This document shows positions 8,021 to 15,979 of a DNA stretch of 32,168 bases, piece by piece. The notes beneath the pieces are model-generated. The model saw nothing but the letters and a program-made list of their open reading frames with translations. It made no database searches and was not told where the DNA came from. Positions within the stretch are counted from its first letter, which is position 1. The number at the start of each line of letters is the position of its first letter. The stretch is from NCBI GenBank assembly GCA_041749015.1, contig JBGTCD010000051.1:1-32168 (forward strand), given 5' to 3'. The stretch is from JBGTCD01 sp041749015. Its GTDB lineage: Bacteria > Bacteroidota > Bacteroidia > Cytophagales > Cyclobacteriaceae. A program made the translations under genes and the position numbers.

Positions 8021-8350
8021 TTAACAACAGGTATCAGGATCACCAATCTTCTGGAAAAAACCACCTAATTGAAGTCGGGCTTCCTCCCATGCCTTATGGT
8101 CGATGCAATAGCAGACCTTTGGGCCATCGATTTCACCTTTGATAAGCCCTGATTCTTTAAGAGCTTTCAAATGCTGAGAAATCGTAGATTGTGCCAAAGG
8201 AATTTCTACCACAATATCACCACACATACAGCCTGGCTTATTAAGCAGGTGCTGCACAATGGCAATTCTGGCAGGATGGCCTAAAGCCTTGGCCCAATTG
8301 GCCAGTTGGTTTTGGCTTTCTCCAAAAATATCGGATTTCGTAGTACCCAT
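8021..8350 (-). CDS. arsR: ArsR/SmtB-family arsenic-responsive repressor
   Basis: A 109-residue winged-helix regulator. The recognition helix lies in AQSTISQHLKALKESGLI (53-70). As(III)-binding cysteines are at 41 and 43 in PGCMCGDI, placed like the ELCVCDL motif of classical ArsR, with further cysteines at 80, 82, 108 and 109 (PDTCC end). By family it represses the operon until As(III) or a trivalent organoarsenical binds. It is the first gene of the operon, and near-identical palindromes stand on both sides of it (8359-8376 and 7986-8003). Confidence 0.93.
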   Translation of the reverse strand: MGTTKSDIFGESQNQLANWAKALGHPARIAIVQHLLNKPGCMCGDIVVEIPLAQSTISQHLKALKESGLIKGEIDGPKVCYCIDHKAWEEARLQLGGFFQKIGDPDTCC

Positions 8351-8358
8351 ATCACCTT

Positions 8359-8376
8359 AATCGTAATAATACGATT
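8359..8376 (-). promoter_or_regulatory. Candidate ArsR operator before arsR
   Basis: AATCGTAATAATACGATT is a perfect 7+7 inverted repeat with a 4-base centre, ending 8 bases upstream of the arsR start codon. Its near-copy at 7986-8003 implies a shared protein ligand, and ArsR is the obvious candidate. It overlaps by three bases a second palindrome at 8374-8392. Confidence 0.65.
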
Positions 8377-8392
8377 TTAGTTCCACTAAAAT
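8374..8392. terminator. Perfect 8-bp inverted repeat between transketolase C-half and arsR
   Basis: ATTTTAGT-TCC-ACTAAAAT is a perfect 8-bp-arm hairpin starting four bases past the transketolase stop codon (8397-8399, minus strand). No U-run follows it on the minus strand, so it would be a weak terminator. It may instead be a second operator, because it sits where the arsR promoter must be and overlaps the ArsR-type palindrome. Confidence 0.4.
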
Positions 8393-8396
8393 GTAA

Positions 8397-9353
8397 TTAT
8401 TTTTTCCGTTTCAAAACGGCCGTGACTGCATTGGCAATGTCCTGTGGAGATAGTCCATATTTGGTCAGCAGGTCTACCGGCTTCCCGCTTTCACCAAATT
8501 GATCTTTTACAGCTACATACTCGATAGGAGTAGGGTGAAACCTGCTGAGCACTTGAGCCACACTATCACCAAGGCCCCCATTGATCTGATGTTCTTCGGC
8601 GGTGACCACACAACCGGTTTTTTGTGCCGAAGCGATTATGGCATCCACATCGATAGGCTTGATGGTGTGGATATTAATCACCTCTGCGGAGATACCCTTT
8701 TCAGAAAGAATGGCTTCTGCCTCAATGGCATTCCAAACCATGTGGCCGGTAGCGAAAATGGTCACATCACTGCCTTTAATAAAAGTAATGGCTTTGCCGA
8801 TTTCAAATTTTTGGTCTTTTGGCGTAAATATAGGCCATCCCGGACGGCCGAATCTAAGATAAACGGGCCCTTCATGCTCCGCAATAGCCAGGGTTGCGGC
8901 TTTGGTTTGTCTGTAATCGCATGGATTGATTACCGTCATATGGGGAAGCATTTTCATCATACCGATATCTTCAAGGATCTGGTGTGTGGCACCGTCTTCC
9001 CCAAGAGTAAGGCCTGCATGAGAAGCACATATTTTGACATTTTTGCTGGAGTAAGCAATCGACTGGCGGATTTGGTCATATACCCTACCCGTAGAGAAGT
9101 TAGCAAAAGTACCGGTGAAAGGAATTTTCCCCCCGATGGTCATTCCTGCGGCCAGACCCATCATATTGGCTTCTGCTATGCCCACCTGAAAAAACCGGTC
9201 GGGAAATTCTTTTTGAAAGGCGCTCATCTTTAAGGATCCGATAAGGTCAGCACATAGTCCGACCACGTTGGGATTGGTGCGCCCAAGTTCGAGAAGGCCA
9301 TCGCCAAATCCTGAACGGGTATCTTTTTTTTCTGTGTAGGTGTATTTTGTCAT
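8397..9353 (-). CDS. Transketolase, C-terminal half (pyrimidine-binding and C domains)
   Basis: 318 residues corresponding to the second half of transketolase. The catalytic ThDP-activating glutamate is E61 in VGIAEANMMGLAAG, followed by GKIPFTGTFANF and HAGLTLGEDGATHQ, typical of the PYR domain; the C-terminal domain begins near 190 (VTIFATGHMVWNA). Together with the 10788-11636 product it should form an active alpha2beta2 transketolase of the pentose phosphate pathway, as with other split transketolases. It begins 5 bases after the vWA gene ends, so it is translated from the same message. It precedes the ars operon, separated by a palindrome. Confidence 0.93.
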   Translation of the reverse strand: MTKYTYTEKKDTRSGFGDGLLELGRTNPNVVGLCADLIGSLKMSAFQKEFPDRFFQVGIAEANMMGLAAGMTIGGKIPFTGTFANFSTGRVYDQIRQSIAYSSKNVKICASHAGLTLGEDGATHQILEDIGMMKMLPHMTVINPCDYRQTKAATLAIAEHEGPVYLRFGRPGWPIFTPKDQKFEIGKAITFIKGSDVTIFATGHMVWNAIEAEAILSEKGISAEVINIHTIKPIDVDAIIASAQKTGCVVTAEEHQINGGLGDSVAQVLSRFHPTPIEYVAVKDQFGESGKPVDLLTKYGLSPQDIANAVTAVLKRKK

Positions 9354-9358
9354 AGTGG

Positions 9359-10744
9359 TTAAAAGGTTTTTACTTCAGTGGTGGCTCCGGAGGTGATTTC
9401 AAAATCCCGTTCTATGGTATACTTGATGCCTTCGGTTAATTTCATTCTAAATACAAGTTTATAATTTCCGGGTTGTATTGACAAAGAGGCCCGGGTAAAA
9501 TTTTCCTCAAAATCCATCACCCATTCCTGAGTGCCATCTGGTTTGGTCTCATAGAGGCTGCCATATCCATTACTAAAATGCCTGATGGATAACATCCCCG
9601 GAATTTCGATAGGTATCACCTCGGTTTGATTTTCTTCAATTCTTACCCGGAACTGCCTCCGCGGTATGGTATTGATTTCAACTTCGTAATGACCCTCAAG
9701 CACTTTGATGGGAGTGCCAATGGCAAAATGATGCAAGGTTCTACCTGATTTAGGATCTTTGAGCCATGCAATGAGATTTTCTGGTGGCTGAGCCCTGCCT
9801 TTCACTCTGGCTACTAAAGTGCCGGTAGGTGCCTTGACCTTAATGTCATTGTGGGTGCCAGCTTTGATAGGATAATTCTTAAGATCAATCGGCGGAATGG
9901 TATTCACCCTGATATCATAGCTAATGACCCCGTCGATCACCACAGAATCTGTCTTATTACGGGGACCTGCATAGCTCACAAAGTTGTATGCGGACTGGCG
10001 GGTGAAGTTATTGACAAAGGTCACATTAAGTCCGGATTTGAGGGTTTCCCCTGATCCATCAGTAACTCTAAGGCTTGCGGTGGTTTTAGAAAGAGTTGTG
10101 GCTATGGCCTGATTCAAAGCTTTTTTGAAGCTTTTGGTATCCCGGGCATCAAAAAAATCCCCAACACATCTAAATTGGTCCTCATAGTCCTGTTCCATTC
10201 CCAACCCTATCACAAATGGTTTTAAAAATACATTGGCTCTTTGCATGACCAGTGAAACCTGGCAGGGATCACCATCGCAGGATTCCAGTCCGTCTGTGAT
10301 GAGAATTACGATATTGCGAAACCCCGATTTTGCAGGGAAATCCTTTGCCGTTTGCTCCAGAGAATAAGCAATTGGCGTTACCCCTTTTGGCTTAATATTA
10401 TTCATCGCAGCAATAATCTCATCGTGGTTGCCGGAACTAAAGGGCACCTCAAGCCTGGAATCTCTGCAATTTTGATCCTGTACTATGTACTGATGCCCGT
10501 ACACCCGCAAGCCCAACTCCAGGTTCGGATTTACCCTCAAGGAATCTACAAGATCATTCATGATGCGGCGTGCCACATCCATGCGCAGGAGGTTTCTTTC
10601 AAATTTCGCCAGCATGCTTCCTGAGGCATCAAGCAAAAACAGTATTCTGGTCTTATCGGGAATTTTCTGTTCCACTACCTGCGAGTAGCCGGAAAGAGAT
10701 ATCCCAGATAGGATTACTATTAATATGAAATACTGTTTAACCAT
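9359..10744 (-). CDS. Secreted von Willebrand factor A domain protein
   Basis: The 461-residue protein has an N-terminal signal peptide (about 1-21, ending SGYSQ). A vWA domain spans about 32-215 with a complete MIDAS: DASGS (39-43), T123 in GVTPIAYSLEQT and D151 in LITDGLESC. Several cysteines (C93, C156 and others) may form periplasmic disulfides. The C-terminal half is beta-rich with no catalytic motif seen; repeated segments such as PGNYKLVF and EGHYEVEIN suggest carboxypeptidase-regulatory-like sandwiches. By family it is a metal-dependent adhesion or protein-binding protein in the periplasm or on the surface. Its place between the two transketolase halves (43 bases after the first, 5 before the second) implies co-expression, but no functional link is known to me. 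Confidence 0.85.
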   Translation of the reverse strand: MVKQYFILIVILSGISLSGYSQVVEQKIPDKTRILFLLDASGSMLAKFERNLLRMDVARRIMNDLVDSLRVNPNLELGLRVYGHQYIVQDQNCRDSRLEVPFSSGNHDEIIAAMNNIKPKGVTPIAYSLEQTAKDFPAKSGFRNIVILITDGLESCDGDPCQVSLVMQRANVFLKPFVIGLGMEQDYEDQFRCVGDFFDARDTKSFKKALNQAIATTLSKTTASLRVTDGSGETLKSGLNVTFVNNFTRQSAYNFVSYAGPRNKTDSVVIDGVISYDIRVNTIPPIDLKNYPIKAGTHNDIKVKAPTGTLVARVKGRAQPPENLIAWLKDPKSGRTLHHFAIGTPIKVLEGHYEVEINTIPRRQFRVRIEENQTEVIPIEIPGMLSIRHFSNGYGSLYETKPDGTQEWVMDFEENFTRASLSIQPGNYKLVFRMKLTEGIKYTIERDFEITSGATTEVKTF

Positions 10745-10787
10745 CCAATGCTTCGGGGCTTAAATTATCGATCTGCCCGGGGAATAT

Positions 10788-11636
10788 TTAGTAATCGCCA
10801 AGTGTTTCCTCAAGCTGGCCTAAGGCCTTTTCGAGTTCCTCGTCATTGGGAGCTACCCCATGCCATTTATGGGTGCCTTCCATAAAATCTACTCCTTTGC
10901 CCATGACAGTGGTCATAAGAATGACTACAGGCTTTCCTTTTCCTGTCAGTGATTGGGCTTTTTCTAGGGTAGGGATGAGGCTGTTGTAGTCATTGCCGTC
11001 AGATTCTAATGCTACCCAGCCAAAAGCTTCCCATTTGGCCTTGAGATCTTTTAAGTCCATGACCACTTTTGTGGGGCCATCAATCTGCTGTCCGTTATAA
11101 TCGATCGAAACAATGATATTATCCACCTCGTGGTGTGCCCCATACATCGCTGCTTCCCAGACCTGACCTTCCTGCTGCTCGCCATCACCCATGAGTACGT
11201 AAACCAAATGGTCATCCTGATTCAATTTTTTCATTTGCGCGGCTCCGATAGCTACAGACAACCCTTGCCCTAATGACCCGGAAGCCACCCGTATTCCGGG
11301 TAATCCTTCTTCAGTTGCGGGGTGGCCCTGTAGCCTGGAATCGATATGCCTGAAGGTGGCCAGTTCTGACACCTCAAAATAGCCGGAACGCGCCAGTACA
11401 CTATACCACACAGGAGAAATATGACCATTGCTTAAAAAGAACAAATCTTCGCCAATCCCGTCAGGATTGAATGCCGGATTGTGGCGCAAAAGGTGAAAGT
11501 ACAGGGTTACGAAAAAATCCGTACACCCCAGTGAACCGCCAGGGTGCCCTGAGTTTACAGTATGGACCATTCTGACAATATCACGACGGACTTGTGATGC
11601 TATAGCGGCTAATTTTTGGATATCTGGTTTCGACAT
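10788..11636 (-). CDS. Transketolase, N-terminal half (ThDP pyrophosphate-binding)
   Basis: 282 residues from the ATG at 11636 (MSKPDIQKLAAIA); a four-codon extension would need a TTG at 11648. The segment VNSGHPGGSLG (His31) is the transketolase active-site hallmark. The ThDP/Mg motif starts GDGEQQEGQVWEA and ends at the Asn of SIDYNG. It lacks the PYR and C domains, which are supplied by the gene at 8397-9353. It heads a three-gene unit, with a ~200-base divergent intergenic region behind it shared with the metallophosphoesterase gene. No clear promoter match was found in that region. Confidence 0.93.
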   Translation of the reverse strand: MSKPDIQKLAAIASQVRRDIVRMVHTVNSGHPGGSLGCTDFFVTLYFHLLRHNPAFNPDGIGEDLFFLSNGHISPVWYSVLARSGYFEVSELATFRHIDSRLQGHPATEEGLPGIRVASGSLGQGLSVAIGAAQMKKLNQDDHLVYVLMGDGEQQEGQVWEAAMYGAHHEVDNIIVSIDYNGQQIDGPTKVVMDLKDLKAKWEAFGWVALESDGNDYNSLIPTLEKAQSLTGKGKPVVILMTTVMGKGVDFMEGTHKWHGVAPNDEELEKALGQLEETLGDY

Positions 11637-11839
11637 AATTTCAGGCAAAAGCTTTCAAAGAATTTATTTGTTGTGAAATTAAGGAAAAAAAAATTGCTGA
11701 GGGGCCAGGCTCTGATTTTATCATTAAACTTTTCAATTTATTATTGTTATTGATGTGATGATTGCATCCTTTTTAATTCTCCCTTCGTTGGAAAGATTCG
11801 GACCTTTTTCACCGCTAAGGGGCCACTTTAATTAATTGT

Positions 11840-13099
11840 ATGAGCCAGGCAATTTCCATGACGCTTTTCCTTACAACCCTGTTTCTGGTCATGGACCTTT
11901 ATCTGTATAAAGGGCTTAGGATTATTTTCACAAAACGGCAAAAGGTATTTATAGCTGTTTTCTGGGGGTTTTCAATCCTTACCTTAGCTGCCCTGGCCTT
12001 GTATCAGTTTGGTGGTACATGGGTAATCAGCCGCAACCTCAAAACCATACTCATGGTTTTCGTTTTTATGGCTTTCATCAGCAAAGCAACGGCTATTATT
12101 TTTTTGATGGGGGATGACGTTCGCAGAGGCATCGTATGGATCAACCGCCACCTGGGCAAAAATCCCCAACCCCTGGCAGGAAAGCCCATTACCCGATCAG
12201 AATTTCTCTCTAAAACAGCCATGGTGGCTGGCACCCTTCCGTTCTTTACCCTGAGTTTTGGTATTCTCTCAGGTGCCCATGATTATCGGGTCCGAAAGCA
12301 CATACTTTATCTCCCGCACTTACCAAAATCCTGGGATGGTGTTGTGATAGCCCAGATATCTGATATCCATGCGGGTAGTTTTTTTAACAAAACGGCAGTG
12401 CGGGGTGGGGTGGATTTGTTGATGGAGCAAAAGCCGGACATGGTCTTTTTTACCGGGGATCTGGTCAATAATAAATCTGAGGAACTACATGCTTATTTTG
12501 AGGTATTTAAAAAGGTAAAGGCCCCATTGGGTGTGTATGCTACTACCGGTAATCATGACTATGGTGATTATGCCTGGTGGCCATCAGAAGCGGCAAAGGC
12601 TAAAAACTTTAAAGACCTCAAAGCGGGACATAAGGCATTAGGCTGGGACCTTTTGATGAATGAATCGCGCATCCTCAAAGAAGGGGGGGAGCCCCTGGCC
12701 ATAGCAGGGGTGGAAAATTGGGGTAAGGGCCGGTTTCCCAAGTATGGGAATTTAGACGCGGCCATGGAGGGCATTGATGATGCCCCGGTAAAGCTTTTGC
12801 TATCCCACGATCCCAGCCACTGGGACCTGCAGGTAAGACCCGAATACCCAGCGATTGATCTGATGATGGCGGGCCACACCCATGGGTTCCAATTTGGAAT
12901 AGAATGGGGGAGTATCCGCTGGAGCCCTTCACAGTATGCCTATGATCAATGGGCGGGGATGTATCGTAAGGGCAACCAGTTTCTTTATGTCAACCGGGGC
13001 TATGGGTACATTGGATACCCCGGCCGCATTGGCATCCCTCCTGAGATTACCCTCCTTACCCTGAAGCGAGGGAATAGGGATGATACCGTTTTGAGCTAG
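11840..13099 (+). CDS. Membrane-anchored metallophosphoesterase
   Basis: 419 residues. Residues 5-92 hold about three transmembrane helices. A fourth hydrophobic stretch (about 126-145) links to a calcineurin-like phosphoesterase domain with all five motifs: SDIHAGS (D175, H177), TGDLVNN (D207), GNHD (237-240), LLSHDPSHW and AGHTHGFQFG. This is the arrangement of the YaeI/YkuE-like group, dimetal phosphodiesterases acting at the outer face of the membrane, in some members on phospholipid or lipid A-type substrates. The substrate here is unknown. It is monocistronic, divergent from the transketolase unit and convergent with the beta-propeller gene. Confidence 0.88.
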   Translation: MSQAISMTLFLTTLFLVMDLYLYKGLRIIFTKRQKVFIAVFWGFSILTLAALALYQFGGTWVISRNLKTILMVFVFMAFISKATAIIFLMGDDVRRGIVWINRHLGKNPQPLAGKPITRSEFLSKTAMVAGTLPFFTLSFGILSGAHDYRVRKHILYLPHLPKSWDGVVIAQISDIHAGSFFNKTAVRGGVDLLMEQKPDMVFFTGDLVNNKSEELHAYFEVFKKVKAPLGVYATTGNHDYGDYAWWPSEAAKAKNFKDLKAGHKALGWDLLMNESRILKEGGEPLAIAGVENWGKGRFPKYGNLDAAMEGIDDAPVKLLLSHDPSHWDLQVRPEYPAIDLMMAGHTHGFQFGIEWGSIRWSPSQYAYDQWAGMYRKGNQFLYVNRGYGYIGYPGRIGIPPEITLLTLKRGNRDDTVLS

Positions 13100-13110
13100 C
13101 CCTTTTCCTG

Positions 13111-13125
13111 TTTCGTTTCACGAAA
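13111..13125. terminator. Weak hairpin between convergent genes
   Basis: TTTCGT-TTC-ACGAAA forms a 6-bp stem 11 bases after the phosphoesterase stop and before the convergent beta-propeller gene's stop; a short T-rich stretch (CTTTTTG) follows about ten bases later. It is a possible bidirectional terminator, though the stem is short. Confidence 0.3.
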
Positions 13126-13158
13126 TACCAGACTTTTTGCTTGACTTTTATATTTTGA

Positions 13159-14220
13159 TTAGTCCCTGAATTCCAACACCCCAATGCGGTCATTGTAGAG
13201 ACTGCCCATGTAGAGTTTACCATCGATTTCTTTGACGGAGGTGATGGTATGCATGTGCTCTCCGCCGGGATCCTGAAGGCTGCGGAGGATATTGCCGCCC
13301 TCATCAATTTCGATTACAAATCCATATGGGGCGGGCTTTGGCCAGGTAAATTTTGGTAGTCGTGCGAGAACTTTTTTCATAAACGGTCTGGGATGCAGTT
13401 TGTCCATGGTGGTATTCCTAACTGTAAACAAGGCCACCCAAAACCGCCCGTCACCGGTCGAAGATATATTATCAGGAAAGCCCGGCAGGTTGTCAATAAA
13501 AATATCAGAACTGCCAGCCTTAGGGCCCTTAAGCCAGTATCTGGTGATCTGATATCGGTAAGTCTCATTGACGAGTACAAAGTCCTCATTTTCAGATAAT
13601 GCTACCCCATTGGCAAAATACAAGTCTTTGAGCAGGGTGGTAGTGGTGCCCGTTTCAGGATCATAGCGCAGGAGTCTGCCATTAGGCCTGGCCTCCAGGA
13701 GGTCGTACAGGTACTCTGGCTGGTGGAATTTGTGACTGGCATCGGAGAAGTAGATCATCCCATCGCTACCGATGTCGAGGTCATCTGTAAAGCGGAAAGG
13801 CACACCATCTGATTCTGTGGTAAGGACTGTGATCTTTCCCGCTTTGTCGATGCTGAGTAGGCCTTTCCAGGCATCGGCTACTATGAGATTTCCCACATGG
13901 TCGAAGGCCATCCCCAGAGGCCTGCCCTCCGTGTTGGTAAATGTCTGCACCGAACCATCCGAGAGGATTTTCATAATAAGACCATCCTCTGTCCCGCAAT
14001 AAATATTTCCGAGGCTGTCAATGGCCAGGTCTTCCGGGCCCTTGATCTTGCCGGTGCCAATGTGGGTTGCTGCTCTTAAGGCTGTATTAGGTGCCAGGAC
14101 TCCGGTCATCTCAGGAGGCGCTTCCGGCTCAAAGGGCAGGGGGTCAATCGGTACAGGCCAAAACAGGAGGTACCCTAGCAGGAACAGTAAAAGAGAAACT
14201 AATAGGCGGGAAGGTCGCAT
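13159..14220 (-). CDS. Strictosidine synthase/SMP-30-like beta-propeller, membrane-anchored
   Basis: 353 residues. A single N-terminal hydrophobic helix (5-21) is likely an uncleaved anchor or signal. It is followed by a six-bladed propeller of the SMP-30/gluconolactonase/strictosidine synthase (APMAP) type: KGPEDLAIDSLGNIYCGTEDG, RPLGMAFDHVGNLIVADAWKGL, FTDDLDIGSDGMIYFSDAS, FANGVALSENEDFVLVNETYRYQI and PGFPDNISSTGDGRFWVAL follow the plant/animal strictosidine-synthase-like pattern closely. Animal and bacterial members are lactonase or esterase-like; the substrate cannot be read from sequence. It begins 15 bases after the small gene 14236-14454 ends, so it may be expressed from that promoter. 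Confidence 0.85.
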   Translation of the reverse strand: MRPSRLLVSLLLFLLGYLLFWPVPIDPLPFEPEAPPEMTGVLAPNTALRAATHIGTGKIKGPEDLAIDSLGNIYCGTEDGLIMKILSDGSVQTFTNTEGRPLGMAFDHVGNLIVADAWKGLLSIDKAGKITVLTTESDGVPFRFTDDLDIGSDGMIYFSDASHKFHQPEYLYDLLEARPNGRLLRYDPETGTTTTLLKDLYFANGVALSENEDFVLVNETYRYQITRYWLKGPKAGSSDIFIDNLPGFPDNISSTGDGRFWVALFTVRNTTMDKLHPRPFMKKVLARLPKFTWPKPAPYGFVIEIDEGGNILRSLQDPGGEHMHTITSVKEIDGKLYMGSLYNDRIGVLEFRD

Positions 14221-14235
14221 GGATTAAGGAATCAG

Positions 14236-14454
14236 CTAATAGGAAGCACCTTCAAAATCTGAGGCTACTTCATTAGTATCCGTAGTAAACAGTTGGTCCT
14301 TGGTTGCATTTTTAAGCATGTCGATTTTGGATGCCCTTGATAAGCTGGCATCCTGAATTGTTACCTTAACCTGCGTTTTATTATGAAAGCGTTCAGGTAA
14401 ATCAATCACTAATTGTTTACTTTTATTGACTTTGTAAGTTTGTTGATATTCCAT
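14236..14454 (-). CDS. Small antitoxin-like protein, no adjacent toxin
   Basis: 72 residues. The N-terminal half (TYKVNKSKQLVIDLPERF, VKVTIQD) looks like a short beta-rich DNA-binding or swapped-hairpin antitoxin N-terminus; the C-terminal half (SKIDMLKNATKDQLFTTDT then SDFEGAS) resembles the toxin-wrapping tail of many small Bacteroidota antitoxins, which often end in a (D/S)DFE-like motif. No PIN, RelE or other toxin follows: the next gene downstream is the beta-propeller, 15 bases away. A small palindrome (TACGA-AAA-TCGTA, 14482-14494) precedes the gene. The antitoxin call is by resemblance only. Confidence 0.5.
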   Translation of the reverse strand: MEYQQTYKVNKSKQLVIDLPERFHNKTQVKVTIQDASLSRASKIDMLKNATKDQLFTTDTNEVASDFEGASY

Positions 14455-14481
14455 AAGAACCTCTTTATTCTTACACCAATA

Positions 14482-14494
14482 TACGAAAATCGTA
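14482..14494. promoter_or_regulatory. Short palindrome upstream of the antitoxin-like gene
   Basis: TACGA-AAA-TCGTA is a perfect 5+5 inverted repeat 28 bases before the start codon at 14454, where an autoregulatory operator would be expected. It is short enough to arise by chance. Confidence 0.25.
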
Positions 14495-14550
14495 GTTAAT
14501 AAATTCTTTGGGCAATTATTTTTACATTCCTTCTGTTCATTAAACCTTCC

Positions 14551-14766
14551 TTAAAAATTGCTGGATCCAGGATTAAAATCAGACCATTCTTTGTCTTCGT
14601 AACTTTTAATCAAATCGCGAAGTTTATCCCGAATTGGCTTTAAGGCTGGATCATCACTAATCAATAAACGCAATTTACGTTCAAGCAAAGAAGCTTTTTG
14701 TAAGTCATATTCATTTTCTAATTTATTAATATGCTCCACGTCTTTAATTTCTAAAATCTCTTTCAT
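14551..14766 (-). CDS. Small hypothetical protein, charged helical
   Basis: 71 residues, strongly charged and predicted almost entirely helical (LENEYDLQKASLLERKLRLL, KPIRDKLRDLIKSYEDKEW). It ends WSDFNPGSSNF, loosely like the end of the neighbouring 72-residue protein. It lies 96 bases upstream of that gene on the same strand. I do not recognise the family. The ATG at 14766 and coherent charge pattern make it likely real. It could be part of a toxin-antitoxin or regulatory pair, but no evidence fixes a role. Confidence 0.45.
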   Translation of the reverse strand: MKEILEIKDVEHINKLENEYDLQKASLLERKLRLLISDDPALKPIRDKLRDLIKSYEDKEWSDFNPGSSNF

Positions 14767-14846
14767 AGCCCAAATTTTAATCCAGTTATTATCAGAACAC
14801 TTTGACTAGGTTTTATTGCGAAATTACATTTACAAATAACATATTG

Positions 14847-15896
14847 TTACCTGAGGGCTTTTCCGCTAATTATTTTTTCAACCTGCTCAATCGATAAATT
14901 GACTCCTAAAATAATACCCTCTTCATCAATCAGATAATTGAATGGGATGGCTTGAATTCCGAGTTCGCTACTCACTTCCTTATTAATATCAAGTAGATTG
15001 GTCCATTCTAGATTGTCCATATCTACAGCTTTTAGCCAATTCTCTTTTTTATCGTCTATAGAAATGCCTACAATCTCAAAATTATCTTTCTCGAATCTCT
15101 TTTTAAGTTTAATAAGATCAGGATGTTTTTCTCGGCATGGTTTACACCAAGAAGCCCAAAAGTCAATTAAAGTGGTTTTGCCAAAAAATGTTGAAACATG
15201 AACTTCCTCATCCTTAATATTTGGCAGTTTAAATTTCAAAAATGGTTTACCTACTCCATACAAATCGCGGGTAGCAATTCCCATTTTAAACATTTCCAAA
15301 TCATCTTTATTTTGCTGAGTAGTATCCATTTTGGCATAGAGTTGAATAAGCTCCTGTTTTGAAAGCACAGGGTTTATTAAAGCAAGTTCGCCTAAAACTG
15401 TTCCACTGAAAGGATGAGTACTATTTTTATCGATAAAGACTTCAAGTTTGTCATATAACAAACTTTTGAAATTTTCCTTATTCTGATTGGCTTGATAAAA
15501 TTCCCTATATTCTTTTTGAATTTCAGCAGAGTATGAACCCTCTATTTCCTTAATAATTAAAACGTTTAAAGGCTTTTCATTTTGAAATCCATTTTCATAG
15601 TCCGCCTTAATCTTTATGTCGCTATTTTCAATATACAACCAAGCCACATTTGCATCTGGTTTTAGGTTTAACCATCCTTGGGTTGGTCTTTCGACTATTC
15701 CTTCAAATTTAAAGCTGTTGTTTATGATTTCTACGCTGTCCTTAATTTCCCCGTAATTCAAATAAATAAAATCTGAGTAATCTCCATTAATAGTTCCTGA
15801 GATAATAAAGGATCGATTTCCACTTATTATTTCTTTTGAGGTTTGCTTACAACCAATGCATATAACGATGATAAGAAGTGTAGAAATGATTTTCAT
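14847..15896 (-). CDS. TlpA-type thiol-disulfide oxidoreductase lipoprotein (DUF4369 + thioredoxin fold)
   Basis: 349 residues from the ATG at 15896. This start puts a lipoprotein signal (MKIISTLLIIVICIGC, lipid-modified Cys16) at the N-terminus; the frame extends 21 codons further upstream to 15959 but that part is not signal-like. The N-terminal ~100 residues resemble DUF4369 (FIISGTINGDYSDFIYLNYG), common in Bacteroidota TlpA lipoproteins. The C-terminal domain carries DFWASWCKPCREKHPDL, a CxxC thioredoxin active site, with the cis-Pro region IQAIPFNYLID. It should act in the periplasm on protein disulfides, for example in cytochrome c maturation or oxidative defence. It lies in the AT-rich patch next to a broken relative. 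Confidence 0.85.
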   Translation of the reverse strand: MKIISTLLIIVICIGCKQTSKEIISGNRSFIISGTINGDYSDFIYLNYGEIKDSVEIINNSFKFEGIVERPTQGWLNLKPDANVAWLYIENSDIKIKADYENGFQNEKPLNVLIIKEIEGSYSAEIQKEYREFYQANQNKENFKSLLYDKLEVFIDKNSTHPFSGTVLGELALINPVLSKQELIQLYAKMDTTQQNKDDLEMFKMGIATRDLYGVGKPFLKFKLPNIKDEEVHVSTFFGKTTLIDFWASWCKPCREKHPDLIKLKKRFEKDNFEIVGISIDDKKENWLKAVDMDNLEWTNLLDINKEVSSELGIQAIPFNYLIDEEGIILGVNLSIEQVEKIISGKALR

Positions 15897-15979
15897 AAAT
15901 TGTTTTTTCAACTTTACCCCAACTAGTTTAATAATGGAAAGATTGCACTGAAAATACATGTTTAGGTTTAATAGTGCAT

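Noticed and set aside
8499..9233. Plus-strand open frame of 244 codons antisense to the transketolase C-half
   Set aside because: The minus strand encodes an unmistakable transketolase half; the antisense translation has no motif and is explained by codon bias of the real gene.
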